A stretch of 53,350 nt of DNA from Rubrivivax sp. (GCA_022843905.1 JALHMT010000034.1:1-53350), one strand, 5' to 3'. Positions 32,154 through 41,452 are shown, counted from the first letter of the stretch. Numbers and translations: made by a program. The notes: generated by a model not told the origin, from the letters alone.

Positions 32154-33136
32154 CCCTGTTGAACCGCCGCACCGCCCTGGCCCTGGCCCTGGTGTCCACC
32201 GCCTTCGCACCCACGGCGGCACTCGCCCAGGCCGGCAACTTCCCCGACAAGCCGATCAAGTTCGTCGTGCCCTACCCGCCGGGCGGCGGCACCGACGTCA
32301 TCGCCCGCATCGTGCAGCAGCGCTTCGCCACGCTCATCGGCCAGCAGGTGGTGATCGAGAACAAGGGCGGCGCCGGCGGCTCGCTGGGCACCGAACAGGT
32401 GGCCAAGTCGCCGGCCGACGGCTACACGGTGCTGTTCACGCTGAGCTCGCACACCATCAACCCGGCGGTCTTCGCCAGGCTGCCCTTCGACACGGTGAAG
32501 GACTTCGCGCCGGTGATCCAGGTCGCCTCGCTGCCGCAGATCCTGGTGGCCAACCCGACGGCGCCTTTCAGCAGCGTGGCCGACGTCATTTCTCAGGCCA
32601 AGGGCAAGCCCCCGGGCACCCTGAGCTTCGCCTCGGTGGGCAACGGCTCGCCCTCGCACCTTGCCGGTGAACTGCTGAACCTGCGCGCCGGCATCAAGCT
32701 GACCCACATCCCCTACCGTGGCGGCGGCCCGGCCGTCAGCGACGTGCTGGGTGGCCAGGTGCCCCTGCTGTGGGTGTCCATCCCCGCCGCGGCGCAGTTC
32801 GTCAAGACCGGCAAGCTCAAGGCACTGGCCGTCTCCACCGTCAAGCGCAGCGCCGGCTTCCCCGAAGTGCCGACCATGCAGGAAGCCGGCGTGGCCGATT
32901 TCGAGGTCGACTCCTGGTTCGCGATGTTCGTGCCGGCCAACACCCCCAGGCCGGTGATCGCCAAGCTCAACAGCGTCATGAACCAGGTGCTGGCCGAGCC
33001 CGAGATCAAGGAACGGCTGCTGGCACAGGGTGCCGAAGCCGTGGGCGGCACGCCCGAGACGCTGGGCCGCACGGTCGAGGCCGAGGTTGCCAAGTGGACG
33101 AAGCTGGTGAAGGACGCCGGCATCAAGGTCGAGTGA
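32150..33136 (+). CDS. Tripartite tricarboxylate (Bug/TctC) substrate-binding protein
   Basis: A 328-residue periplasmic binding protein. The Sec signal ends at ALAQA near residue 26. The mature part shows Bug-family segments: FPDKPIKFVVPYPPGGGTD, VIENKGGAGGSLGTEQVAKSPADGYT and THIPYRGGGPAVSDVLGGQV. Bug proteins bind carboxylates and feed TctAB permeases, but no TctA or TctB gene is in the window. Gene order places it between the regulator and the SauS-like enzyme, where it may capture sulfoacetate or a related anion. Start overlaps the IclR stop; its own stop shares one base with the next ATG. Confidence 0.9.
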   Translation: MTLLNRRTALALALVSTAFAPTAALAQAGNFPDKPIKFVVPYPPGGGTDVIARIVQQRFATLIGQQVVIENKGGAGGSLGTEQVAKSPADGYTVLFTLSSHTINPAVFARLPFDTVKDFAPVIQVASLPQILVANPTAPFSSVADVISQAKGKPPGTLSFASVGNGSPSHLAGELLNLRAGIKLTHIPYRGGGPAVSDVLGGQVPLLWVSIPAAAQFVKTGKLKALAVSTVKRSAGFPEVPTMQEAGVADFEVDSWFAMFVPANTPRPVIAKLNSVMNQVLAEPEIKERLLAQGAEAVGGTPETLGRTVEAEVAKWTKLVKDAGIKVE

Positions 33137-34539
33137 TGGGCGCGCCCGAGAACGAGGTGAAGGCGCTGGTCGAGCGCGCACGTGCGGCGCAGCGCGTGGC
33201 CGAGGCCTACGACCAGGCACGCGTCGACGAACTGGTGGCCGCCGCCGGCTGGGCCATCCTGGAGCCGGCGCGCAACCGCGAACTGGCCGAGCTGGCGGTG
33301 GCCGACACCGGCATCGGCAACGTCGACGACAAGATCCGCAAGAACCACCGCAAGACGCTGGGGCTGCTGCGCGACCTGCAGGGTGCGCGCTCGGTGGGCG
33401 TGATCGGCGAAGACGCGGCCAGCGGCATCATCGAGATCGCGCGCGCGGTGGGCGTGGTGTGCGCGGTCACGCCGTCCACCAACCCGGGGGCCACCCCGGC
33501 CAACAAGATCATCAACGCGCTGAAGGGCCGCAACGCCGTGGTCGTGGCGCCGTCGCCCAAGGGCTGGACCACGGCGGCGCGGCTGGTGGGTTTCATCCAC
33601 GCGCAGTTCGATCGCATCGGCGCACCGCACGACCTGGTGCAGGTGCTGCCCTCGCCCGTCACCAAGGCCAGTACCGCGGCGCTGATGCAGGCCTGCGACC
33701 TGGTGGTGGCCACCGGATCGCAGGCCAACGTCAAGGCCGCCTACACCTGCGGCACGCCGGCCTTCGGCGTGGGCGCCGGCAACGTGGCCGGCATCGTCGA
33801 CGAGACGGCCGACATCGACGCCGCGGCCGACCGCGTGATGCGTTCCAAGACCTTCGACAACGCCACGAGCTGCTCGTCGGAGAACAGCCTGGTGCTGCTG
33901 GCGCCGGCACGCGATGCGCTGCTGCGTGCGCTGCAGGCGCGCGGTGCGGTGCTGCTCGACGCTGCACAGAAGTCCAGGTTGCAGGCCCTGATGTGGCCGG
34001 ACGGCAAGCTCTCGGCGGCCGCCACGGGACAGTCGGCCGAAGTCATCGCGCAGCGCGCCGGACTGGGCGATGTCGCGTCGGCGCGGCCGCGTCTGCTGCT
34101 CGTCGAGGAAGACGGCTTCGGCTCCGACCACCCCTTCTCCGGCGAGAAGCTCAGCCCCGTGCTGGCGCTCTACACGGCCCGTGACTTCGAGCACGCGATG
34201 CAGATCGTCGAAAGCATCTACGCCTACCAGGGCGCGGGACATTCGGTGGGCCTGCACACGGGGCTGGGCGAGCGCGCGATGGCGCTGGGCCTGCGCCTGC
34301 CGGTGTCTCGTGTGATCGTCAACCAGGCGCACAGCATCGCCACCGGCGGCAGCTTCGACAACGGGTTGCCGTTCTCGTTGTCGATGGGCTGCGGCACCTG
34401 GGGCGGCAACAACTTCTCGGAGAACATGAACTACCGCCACTACCTGAACATCACGCGCATCTCGCGGGCCATCCCCGAGCGCGTGCCCACCGAGCAGCAG
34501 ATCTTCGGCGCCTACTTCGACAAGTACGGGCGGACCTGA
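33136..34539 (+). CDS. sauS: CoA-acylating aldehyde dehydrogenase, sulfoacetaldehyde dehydrogenase type
   Basis: A 467-residue member of the acylating ALDH branch that converts acyl-CoA to aldehyde with NAD(P)H or the reverse. The catalytic Cys is C246 in TSCSSEN, GSQANVKAAY and FGVGAGNVAGIVDET form the cofactor pocket, and the C-terminal SLSMGCGTWGGN is typical of the branch. Segments such as KNHRKTLGLLRDL, VTPSTNPGATPANKIINALKGRN and the C-terminus IFGAYFDKYG closely recall Cupriavidus necator SauS from memory. In that pathway it reduces sulfoacetyl-CoA to sulfoacetaldehyde. EutE- or AdhE-like acetaldehyde dehydrogenases are the alternative. No microcompartment targeting peptide or shell gene is present. 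Confidence 0.78.
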   Translation: MGAPENEVKALVERARAAQRVAEAYDQARVDELVAAAGWAILEPARNRELAELAVADTGIGNVDDKIRKNHRKTLGLLRDLQGARSVGVIGEDAASGIIEIARAVGVVCAVTPSTNPGATPANKIINALKGRNAVVVAPSPKGWTTAARLVGFIHAQFDRIGAPHDLVQVLPSPVTKASTAALMQACDLVVATGSQANVKAAYTCGTPAFGVGAGNVAGIVDETADIDAAADRVMRSKTFDNATSCSSENSLVLLAPARDALLRALQARGAVLLDAAQKSRLQALMWPDGKLSAAATGQSAEVIAQRAGLGDVASARPRLLLVEEDGFGSDHPFSGEKLSPVLALYTARDFEHAMQIVESIYAYQGAGHSVGLHTGLGERAMALGLRLPVSRVIVNQAHSIATGGSFDNGLPFSLSMGCGTWGGNNFSENMNYRHYLNITRISRAIPERVPTEQQIFGAYFDKYGRT

Positions 34540-34541
34540 GC

Positions 34542-36080
34542 ATGGGCGCTGCCGGCCTTCCGCCCCGCACGGTGCACGCCCTGGTGCAGGCCGCCGCCGC
34601 GGCGCGGCCGCAGGCCCCCTATGCGCTGGCCACCGACAGCGACGACGCGCTGACCTACGCACAACTGGCCGACAGCTGCCGCGACGTCGGCCGCCTGCTG
34701 CATGCCCACGGCGTCCCGGCCGGCGGCACGGTGTCGCTGGTGATGCCCAACGGGCTGATGACCTTGCGCCTGCTGCTGGGCGCCATGCACGGCGGCTGGT
34801 GCGTCAACCCGGTGAACCTGTTGTCGCAGCCCGATCAGATGCGCTACGTGCTCGAGCACAGCGACTGCCACCTCGTGTTCGCCACGCCCGAGTGGGCGCC
34901 GCGCGTGCGCGAGCAGCTGGCCCGCGTGGCGCGGCCGGTGCGGGTGGTGGAGGTCGCCGAGCAGGCGCGCGAGCTGCCCGACTTCGAGGACCCTGGCACG
35001 GGCACACCCGCCGCCGACATCGCACCCGAAGCCGTGGCACTGCTGATGTACACCTCGGGCACGACAGGCGTTCCCAAGGGCGTCATGCTGACGCAGTCCA
35101 ACCTGACGGCCAACGCACAGGCCATCGCGGCCGAGCACGCGCTGGGTGCCGACGACCGCGTGCTGGCCGTGCTGCCGCTCTACCACATCAACGCCTTCGC
35201 GGTGACCATGCTCGCGCCGCTGGCCAGCGGCGGCAGCCTGGCGATGGCACCGCGCTTCTCCGCAGCACGCTTCTGGGCGCAGGCGGCACAGGCGCGCTGC
35301 ACCTGGATCAACGTCGTGCCCACGATGATCTCCTACCTGCTCGAAGGAGATCCGCCGGCCGCCTCGCTGCAGCCCGTGCTGGCGGCGCTGCGCTTCTGCC
35401 GCAGCGCCTCGGCCGCGCTGCCGCCGGAGCACCTGCGTGCCTTCGAGCAGAAGTTCGGTCTGGGCATCATCGAGACCATGGGACTGACCGAGACCGTGGC
35501 ACCGTCGTTCAGCAATCCGCTCGAGGCCTCGCGGCGCAAGCTGGGCTCGGTGGGTCGCGCCAGCGGCTGCCAGGCGCGCGTGATCGACGCTGCCTTGCAG
35601 CCGGTGCCCGACGGCGGCACCGGCGAGATCGCCATCCGCGGGCCCAACGTGATGGCGGGCTACTACAAGAACCCCGAGGCCACCGCGGCGAGTTTCACCG
35701 CCGACGGCTGGCTGCGCACCGGTGACCTGGGCCACCGGGATGCCGACGGCTTCTTCTTCGTCACCGGCCGCATCAAGGAGCTGATCATCAAGGGCGGCGA
35801 GAACATCGCGCCGCGCGAGATCGACGAAGCCCTGCTGAAGCACCCCGCGGTGCTGGAAGCCGCCGTGGTGGGCGTGCCGGACAAGCACTACGGCCAGGAG
35901 ATCCTGGCATGCGTGGTGCTGCGCGATGGCGCAGCACCTGACGAAGCCGACCTTCGCGCCTTCTGCGAGACCCACCTCGGGCGCTACAAGACACCCCGAA
36001 CCTTCCGTTTCATGACCGAGCTGCCGCGCGGGCCCTCGGGCAAGGTGCAGCGCCTGAAGCTGCTGGACACGGCGGCTTGA
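34542..36080 (+). CDS. sauT: AMP-forming acyl-CoA ligase, probable sulfoacetate-CoA ligase
   Basis: A 512-residue ANL-superfamily ligase. The ATP/AMP P-loop is MYTSGTTGVPKG (about 168-179), the acceptor/adenine region ETMGLTE, the hinge TGRIKELIIKGGENIAPREID (near 407) and the catalytic Lys is in GPSGKVQR (K500). It would activate a carboxylate with ATP and CoA. Placed directly after the SauS-like gene (spacing of 2 bases), its likely product is the acyl-CoA used by that enzyme, matching the SauT step. By sequence alone it resembles CaiC/fatty-acyl ligases, so the substrate rests on context. Confidence 0.75.
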   Translation: MGAAGLPPRTVHALVQAAAAARPQAPYALATDSDDALTYAQLADSCRDVGRLLHAHGVPAGGTVSLVMPNGLMTLRLLLGAMHGGWCVNPVNLLSQPDQMRYVLEHSDCHLVFATPEWAPRVREQLARVARPVRVVEVAEQARELPDFEDPGTGTPAADIAPEAVALLMYTSGTTGVPKGVMLTQSNLTANAQAIAAEHALGADDRVLAVLPLYHINAFAVTMLAPLASGGSLAMAPRFSAARFWAQAAQARCTWINVVPTMISYLLEGDPPAASLQPVLAALRFCRSASAALPPEHLRAFEQKFGLGIIETMGLTETVAPSFSNPLEASRRKLGSVGRASGCQARVIDAALQPVPDGGTGEIAIRGPNVMAGYYKNPEATAASFTADGWLRTGDLGHRDADGFFFVTGRIKELIIKGGENIAPREIDEALLKHPAVLEAAVVGVPDKHYGQEILACVVLRDGAAPDEADLRAFCETHLGRYKTPRTFRFMTELPRGPSGKVQRLKLLDTAA

Positions 36081-36126
36081 CGCGTCGAGCCGGGCAGACG
36101 CGGTCGCATCGCGACCTGCGGCCACG

Positions 36127-36930
36127 ATGAGCCCGGAGCTGCTGGCCTGGGCCTGGCCGCTCCCATGGCCGTTGCTGGCCCTGGCACTGCTGATCGGCTT
36201 CGGTGCCGGCATGGTTCGCGGGTTCGCCGGCTTCGGTTTCGCCGCCCTCGTCGTGGGCGGGCTCTCGCCTTTCGTGCCGGTCGGGCCGGTGGTGGCTGCA
36301 GCCATGATCCTGGAAGCCATCGCCAGCATCGGCATGGTGCGCAGCGTGGCCGCCGACGTCGACCGCCGCTGGCTGCGCTCACTCATCATCGGCAATGCGC
36401 TGTGCGTGCCCATTGGCCTGGCGGCACTGGCCTGGCTGCCGGCGCTGCAGGTGCGCCTGCTGGTGGGTGGCGGGCTGCTGACTGCCGCGCTGGCCATGCG
36501 CCTGGCCGACGGGCACAGCTTCGCGCCCACCGCGCTGTTGCGCGGGACCGCGGGAGTGGCTTCGGGCCTGCTCAACGGCCTGGCGGCCAGCGGCGGGGTC
36601 GCCGCCGCGATGCTGATGGCCGCCACACGGCCCGCACCCGCAACGCTGCGCGCCACGATGATCACCTACCTGCTGTTCGTCAGCGTGTACGCGTTGCTGT
36701 GCGCTGCCCTGCTGTCGCAGGCCGACCGTACCGCCACCACGCTGCTGGGCGCCGACACGCTGCGCTGGGTGCTGGTGCTGGCGCCCACCATGTTCCTGGG
36801 CATTCGCAGCGGCCGCCGCGCCTTCGGCAACGCCAACCCCAACCGCTACCGGCGCTTCGTGCTGAACCTGCTGATCGTCGTGGCGAGCCTGGGGCTGGCC
36901 AGCGCCGCATGGACCATCTTGCAGGGATGA
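36127..36930 (+). CDS. TauE/SafE (TSUP) family permease, probable sulfite or sulfonate exporter
   Basis: A 267-residue membrane protein with about eight transmembrane helices. The N-terminal repeat contains GFGAGMVRGFAGFGFAALVVGGLSPF, and the second half GVASGLLNGLAASGGVAAAML, the two TSUP-family Gly-rich repeats. TSUP members export sulfite, sulfoacetate or other sulfur anions. It is the last gene of the IclR-led operon, 46 bases after the ligase. If the pathway ends in sulfite release by Xsc, export of sulfite is a fitting role; import of sulfoacetate is possible too. A hairpin follows. Confidence 0.82.
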   Translation: MSPELLAWAWPLPWPLLALALLIGFGAGMVRGFAGFGFAALVVGGLSPFVPVGPVVAAAMILEAIASIGMVRSVAADVDRRWLRSLIIGNALCVPIGLAALAWLPALQVRLLVGGGLLTAALAMRLADGHSFAPTALLRGTAGVASGLLNGLAASGGVAAAMLMAATRPAPATLRATMITYLLFVSVYALLCAALLSQADRTATTLLGADTLRWVLVLAPTMFLGIRSGRRAFGNANPNRYRRFVLNLLIVVASLGLASAAWTILQG

Positions 36931-36947
36931 AGTGCCTCGTCGCGGGA

Positions 36948-36964
36948 GCGGTCACGAAGACCGC
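36948..36964. terminator. Hairpin between convergent catabolic operons
   Basis: GCGGTC-acgaa-GACCGC lies between the exporter stop and the 3' end of the second Bug gene. It has no T-tract. Confidence 0.45.
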
Positions 36965-36984
36965 CCCGCATCCCGCAGGCCGGC

Positions 36985-38001
36985 CTACTTCTGGGCGTCG
37001 ATGATGCCCATCTGTTCACCCAGGGCGCGGTACAGGTCGAACTGTGCCTTGGCGAATTCACGCGTCTCTTCCGGCGACTTCACGAAGGGCACCGAGCCGG
37101 TGGCCGCCGTGCCGGCCAGCCAGGCCGGGTCGGTGGAGATCGTCTTCATCACGGCCACCAGGCGGTCGCGCACGTCCTTGGGCAGTCCCGGCGGGCCGAG
37201 GACCGCGCTCCAGCCGACGATCTTCTCCATCTCGGGGTAGCCCAGCTCGCGCGCCGTGGGCACGTCGGGGGCGGCGCTGATGCGCTCGGGCGTGGTGACG
37301 ATCAGCGCGCGCAGCGTACCGGCCTTCATGTGGCTCAGCGAGGGCCCCATGCTGCCGCAGGCGAATTCGGTCTCGCCGGCCAGCAGCGACAGGGTGGCGT
37401 CGCCGGTGCCCTTGTAGGGGATCTGCGTCGGCGTCTGGTCCGGGCTCAGCTTGAGCAGACTGAAGAGCTGGCGCGGCCCCATGTCGTTGGTGGTCATCGA
37501 TCCCGCGGTGCCGAAGTTGAGCTTCTTGCCGTTGGTCTTGATGGCCTTCACCAGATCATCGAAGGTCTTGTAGGCCGACTTGGCATTGACCATGCAGCCG
37601 TAGGGATTGAGCTCCAGCATGCCGATGAAGGTGTAGTCGTCCCACTTGTACTTGGTCGTGGTCGGCTGGATGGCCGGCAGGATGGACTGCGAGCCGGTGC
37701 GTCCCAGCAGGAGCGTGTAGCCGTCCGGTGCGGCGCCGATCGCCGCCGCCGAGCCGATGACGCCGCTGGCACCGACCCTGTTGACCACCACCACCGTCTG
37801 GCCCAGCACCTTCTGCGCCGCGCTCGCGAAGTTGCGTGCGGCCAGGTCGGCGTCGCCGCCGGCGCTGTAGGGGGCGATCATCGTGATCGTGCGGTTCGGC
37901 CAGGCGCCCTGTGCCCAGGCGGGGGCGGTGGCGAGCGCCGTCGCGGAAAGCGCCGCGCCTGCGAGTAGCCGGGAAAGCAAGTGCCGTCGTAGCTGTGTCA
38001 T
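36985..38001 (-). CDS. Tripartite tricarboxylate (Bug/TctC) substrate-binding protein
   Basis: A 338-residue periplasmic binding protein with signal peptide (RLLAGAALSATALATAPAWAQ) and Bug-family segments WPNRTITMIAPYSAGGDADL, the Gly-rich VNRVGASGVIGS and GAAPDGYTLLLGR. Compared with the plus-strand Bug at 32150 the ligand-loop GGGTD is changed to GGDAD, so a different ligand is likely. ATG 38001 has AGGAGA upstream and overlaps the stop of the acyl-CoA synthetase gene (ATGA). It ends the minus-strand acyl-CoA operon. No TctA/TctB partner is present in the window. Confidence 0.9.
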   Translation of the reverse strand: MTQLRRHLLSRLLAGAALSATALATAPAWAQGAWPNRTITMIAPYSAGGDADLAARNFASAAQKVLGQTVVVVNRVGASGVIGSAAAIGAAPDGYTLLLGRTGSQSILPAIQPTTTKYKWDDYTFIGMLELNPYGCMVNAKSAYKTFDDLVKAIKTNGKKLNFGTAGSMTTNDMGPRQLFSLLKLSPDQTPTQIPYKGTGDATLSLLAGETEFACGSMGPSLSHMKAGTLRALIVTTPERISAAPDVPTARELGYPEMEKIVGWSAVLGPPGLPKDVRDRLVAVMKTISTDPAWLAGTAATGSVPFVKSPEETREFAKAQFDLYRALGEQMGIIDAQK

Positions 38002-40166
38002 CGATCTGTCTCCTGTCGGGTAGGCAAGGATGAGGCCGGCAGAGCCGGCCGGGAGGGAAACCGAGGGTCTTCGCCCTGTTGTCTGAAAACCATCACGCAA
38101 TCAACGCCCTGCGGCCCGCTGGCGCCGACAAGGACCGGGTTCAGGTCGAGTTCGGCCAGCCAGGGCTGCATCGCGGCGACCCAGTGCGACAGCCGCGACA
38201 GCAGGCCGGCCAGCTGGGCGCGGTCGACGCCGGGCTGGCCGCGCACGCCGTCGAGCACCGCGCCCATGCGCAACTCTGCCAGCATGGCCAGCGCCTCGTC
38301 GGTATCGAAGGGCGCATGGCGGAAGGACACGTCCTTCAACACCTCGACCAGCACGCCCCCCAGCCCGACCATCACGACCATGCCGAACACCGGGTCGCGC
38401 TGCGCGCCGACCACCAGTTCCAGGTGGCCGGCGCTCATGCGCTGCACCAGCACGCCGTCCAGTCGCGCAGCAGGCGCCGCCAGACTGGCCCGCGCCAGCA
38501 GGTCGCGGTGGGCGGCGCGCACGCCGGCCTCGTCGTTCAGCTTCAGCACCACGCCGCCGACCTCGGTCTTGTGCGTGATGTCGGGCGACTCGATCTTCAG
38601 CGCCACGGCGCTGCCGATGGCACGCCACAGTGCCACGGCATCGTCTTCGTCACGCGCCAGCGCCACAGGGGCCATGGGCACGCCCGCCGCGCTCAACCAG
38701 GCGGTGGCCTGCACGGAGGGCTGCACGCCGTCGTGCAGATCGCGCGGCACGCCAGCCAGCACCGCGGCGTCCACCGCCAAGGGCAGACGCCGCCGGAACT
38801 GGCCATGGCGCGCCAGCGCCGCAGCGGCTTCGACCGCCCGCTCGCCGGCACTGAAGACCACGATGCCCTCGGCGTTCAGCCGGCGCAGGGCCTCGGCGGG
38901 CGCGGCGACCCAGCACACGAAGAAGGGCTTGTCGCTGCGGTCGCGGATCTCGCAGAAGATGCGCACCAGCGTGTCGACATGCGCCGTCATCAGCTGCAGC
39001 CAGACGATGCCGATGTGCACCGCGGGGTCGCCCAGCAGGGCCACCACCGATTCGGTCAGCAGCTCGGGACGCGCCACGAACTGACCCGTCACGTCGACCG
39101 GGTTGCCCGCCGAGCCGAAGGCCGGCATCACCTCGGCCAACCGCGCGCGCGTGGCCTCGCCGAGCTCGGGCATGCTCAGGCCGACCTCCTCGGCGCGGTC
39201 GGCCATCATCACGCCGGCGCCGCCCGATTGCGTCGCGATGCCCAGGCCGTTGCCGCGCGCCGGCCGCGGCTGGGCCAGCGCCTGCAGCATGTCGAGCATC
39301 TGCTCTTCGTTGCGCGCACGCAGCACGCCGTACTGGCGTATCACAGCGTCGAACACGGTGTCGGCCACCGCCAGCGCGCCGGTGTGCGAGGCCGCCGCGC
39401 GCTGTCCCGAGGCCATGCGGCCGACCTTGGTCAGCACCAGGGGCTTGCCCAGCGCCTGGCAGCGCTGCGCCAGGCGGATCAGCGCCGCGCCGTCTTCCAG
39501 GCCCTCGAGGTAACCCGCCGCGACGCGGATGCGCGGGTCGTCGATCACGCTGTCCATCAGCTCGCTGAAGTCCAGGTCGGCCTGGTTGCCGGTGTTGATG
39601 AAGTAGCCCAGGCCCAGCCCGCGCTGGCGCGCCAGAGCGGCGATGGCGGTGCCGAAGGCGCCCGACTGGGTGACGAAGGCGATCGGCCCGGGGCCGGTCT
39701 CGCCGTCGGCATACTGGCTGAAGGTGGCGTAGACCTTGTCGAAGGCGTTGACGAAGCCCAGGCAGTTCGGTCCGCACAGCACCATGCCGTGGCGGCGCGC
39801 GCAGTCGACGACGGCTTGTTCGAGCTGCAGGCCTTCGGGCCCGGTCTCGCCGAAGCCGGAGCTGAACACCACGGCCGCCCGCACGCCGCGCCGGCCCAGC
39901 GCGTCGATGCTGGCCAGCACCTCGCGCGCCGGCACGGCCACGATGGCGAGGTCGGCCGCCTCGGGCAGGCTGGCGATGTCGGGCGAACACGGCAGGCCGG
40001 CGATCTGCGGGTACTTCGGATTCACCGGCAGGATGCGGCCCGCATAGCCCTTCTCGAGCAGGAACTTCAGCGGCCGGCCGTTGATCTTCGACAGCTCGGC
40101 CGAAGCGCCCACGATGGCGATGGAACGCGGATGGATCAGGCCATGAATGGCGTCGGCGCGGGTCAT
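37998..40166 (-). CDS. ADP-forming acyl-CoA synthetase (acetate-CoA ligase family)
   Basis: A 722-residue fused alpha-beta acyl-CoA synthetase (NDP-forming). The N-terminal CoA-binding Rossmann domain begins HPRSIAIVGAS, succinyl-CoA-synthetase-like segments include FVTQSGAFGTAIAALA and ASHTGALA (the phospho-His region), and the C-terminal ATP-grasp part contains VALKIESPDITHKTEVGGV. It activates a short or branched carboxylate, or pulls the reverse reaction. The start MTRADAIHG follows the acyl-CoA dehydrogenase stop by 11 bases. It is the only acid-activating enzyme in this operon; CoA-ligase activity on the Bug protein's ligand is a reasonable inference. Confidence 0.87.
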   Translation of the reverse strand: MTRADAIHGLIHPRSIAIVGASAELSKINGRPLKFLLEKGYAGRILPVNPKYPQIAGLPCSPDIASLPEAADLAIVAVPAREVLASIDALGRRGVRAAVVFSSGFGETGPEGLQLEQAVVDCARRHGMVLCGPNCLGFVNAFDKVYATFSQYADGETGPGPIAFVTQSGAFGTAIAALARQRGLGLGYFINTGNQADLDFSELMDSVIDDPRIRVAAGYLEGLEDGAALIRLAQRCQALGKPLVLTKVGRMASGQRAAASHTGALAVADTVFDAVIRQYGVLRARNEEQMLDMLQALAQPRPARGNGLGIATQSGGAGVMMADRAEEVGLSMPELGEATRARLAEVMPAFGSAGNPVDVTGQFVARPELLTESVVALLGDPAVHIGIVWLQLMTAHVDTLVRIFCEIRDRSDKPFFVCWVAAPAEALRRLNAEGIVVFSAGERAVEAAAALARHGQFRRRLPLAVDAAVLAGVPRDLHDGVQPSVQATAWLSAAGVPMAPVALARDEDDAVALWRAIGSAVALKIESPDITHKTEVGGVVLKLNDEAGVRAAHRDLLARASLAAPAARLDGVLVQRMSAGHLELVVGAQRDPVFGMVVMVGLGGVLVEVLKDVSFRHAPFDTDEALAMLAELRMGAVLDGVRGQPGVDRAQLAGLLSRLSHWVAAMQPWLAELDLNPVLVGASGPQGVDCVMVFRQQGEDPRFPSRPALPASSLPTRQETDR

Positions 40167-40177
40167 GTGCAGCAGAG

Positions 40178-41395
40178 TCAGTTGAACGCGGAGATGCCGG
40201 TCATCGCGCGGCCCAGAACGAGCGCGTGGATGTCGTGCGTGCCTTCGAGCGTATTGACGGTCTCGAGGTTCATCAGGTGGCGGATGACATGGTAGGTGTC
40301 GGCGATGCCGTTGCCGCCGTGCATGTCGCGGGCGGCGCGCGCGATGTCCAGCGCCTTGCCAGCGCAGTTGCGCTTGAGCAGCGAGATCATCTCCGGGCTG
40401 GCCTGGCCGGCATCGCGCAGGCGGCTCAGGTGCAGACAGGCCAGCAGCCCCAGCGTGATCTCGGTCTGCATGTCGGCCAGCTTCTTCTGCACCAGCTGGT
40501 TGGCGGCCAGCGGGCGGCCAAACTGCTGGCGGTCCATCGTGTACTGGCGCGCTGCGTGCCAGCAGAACTCGGCCGCGCCCATCGCGCCCCAGCAGATGCC
40601 GAAGCGCGCGTTGTTCAGGCAGGCGAAGGGCGCGGCCAGGCCGCGCGCGCCGGGCAGCTTCTGCGAGGCGGGCACGAAGACGTCGTCCATGTGGATCTCG
40701 CCGGTGGGCGACGCGCGCACCGAGAACTTGCCTTCGATCTTCGAGGTGCTCAGGCCCTTCATGCCGCGCTCGAGGATGTAGCCGCCGACCCGCCCCTCGT
40801 CGTCCTTCGCCCACACGACCATCAGGTCGGCGATGGGCGCGTGCGTGATCCAGGTCTTGCTGCCGGAAAGGCGCCAGCCGCCCTCGGCCTGGCGCGCCCG
40901 GCTCTTCATCGCGCCGGGGTCGGAGCCGTGGTCGGGCTCGGTCAGGCCGAAGCAGCCGAGCTTGTCGGCGCGCGCCATGGCCGGCAGGTAGCGCTCGCGC
41001 TGCTCGTCGCTGCCGAAGAGGTAGATCGGCATCATCGACAAGGTGCTCTGCACGCCCAGCGCCGAGCGGAACGAGGTGTCGACACGCTCGAACTCGCGCG
41101 CGATCAGGCCGTAGGCCACGTAGCCGATGCCGGCGCAGTCGTAGCCCTGGAGGGTGGCGCCCAGGAAGCCCAGCCCGGCCATCTCGCGCATGACCTCGAC
41201 GTCGAAGGTCTCGTGGCGGTTGGCCAGCAGGATGCGCGGCATCAGTCGCTCCTGCGCGTACTTGCGCGCGCTGTCGCGCACCATCACCTCCTCGGGCGTG
41301 AGCAGGTGATCCAGGCGCAGCGGGTCCTGCCAGTCGAAGGGCACGTCGATCATGCCGGCCTGCTTCAGCACGGCGGCGTCGGGTCCGTGTTGCAT
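40178..41395 (-). CDS. Acyl-CoA dehydrogenase, glutaryl-CoA dehydrogenase-like
   Basis: A 405-residue FAD enzyme of the acyl-CoA dehydrogenase family. FGLTEPDHGSDPGAM is the flavin-binding signature and the catalytic Glu is E384 in LEGTHDIHALVLGRAMTG, the arrangement of glutaryl-CoA dehydrogenases (TYEGTHDIHALILGRAITG type). AARDMHGGNGI is conserved too. It may oxidise and decarboxylate glutaryl-CoA or simply oxidise another dicarboxylyl-CoA. The upstream TTG at 41416 is less likely than this ATG. A 210-base gap holding repeat copy 3 separates it from the DUF35 gene. Confidence 0.88.
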   Translation of the reverse strand: MQHGPDAAVLKQAGMIDVPFDWQDPLRLDHLLTPEEVMVRDSARKYAQERLMPRILLANRHETFDVEVMREMAGLGFLGATLQGYDCAGIGYVAYGLIAREFERVDTSFRSALGVQSTLSMMPIYLFGSDEQRERYLPAMARADKLGCFGLTEPDHGSDPGAMKSRARQAEGGWRLSGSKTWITHAPIADLMVVWAKDDEGRVGGYILERGMKGLSTSKIEGKFSVRASPTGEIHMDDVFVPASQKLPGARGLAAPFACLNNARFGICWGAMGAAEFCWHAARQYTMDRQQFGRPLAANQLVQKKLADMQTEITLGLLACLHLSRLRDAGQASPEMISLLKRNCAGKALDIARAARDMHGGNGIADTYHVIRHLMNLETVNTLEGTHDIHALVLGRAMTGISAFN

Positions 41396-41452
41396 ATCAG
41401 TGTTCCGCGACGCCAAGCGTCACTTGCAAGGCACGGGACCGGTCAGGCCAAG

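Noticed and set aside
36985..38001. Assigning the second Bug protein to the sulfoacetate operon
   Set aside because: It is on the opposite strand, separated by a hairpin, and translationally coupled to the acyl-CoA synthetase of the other operon.
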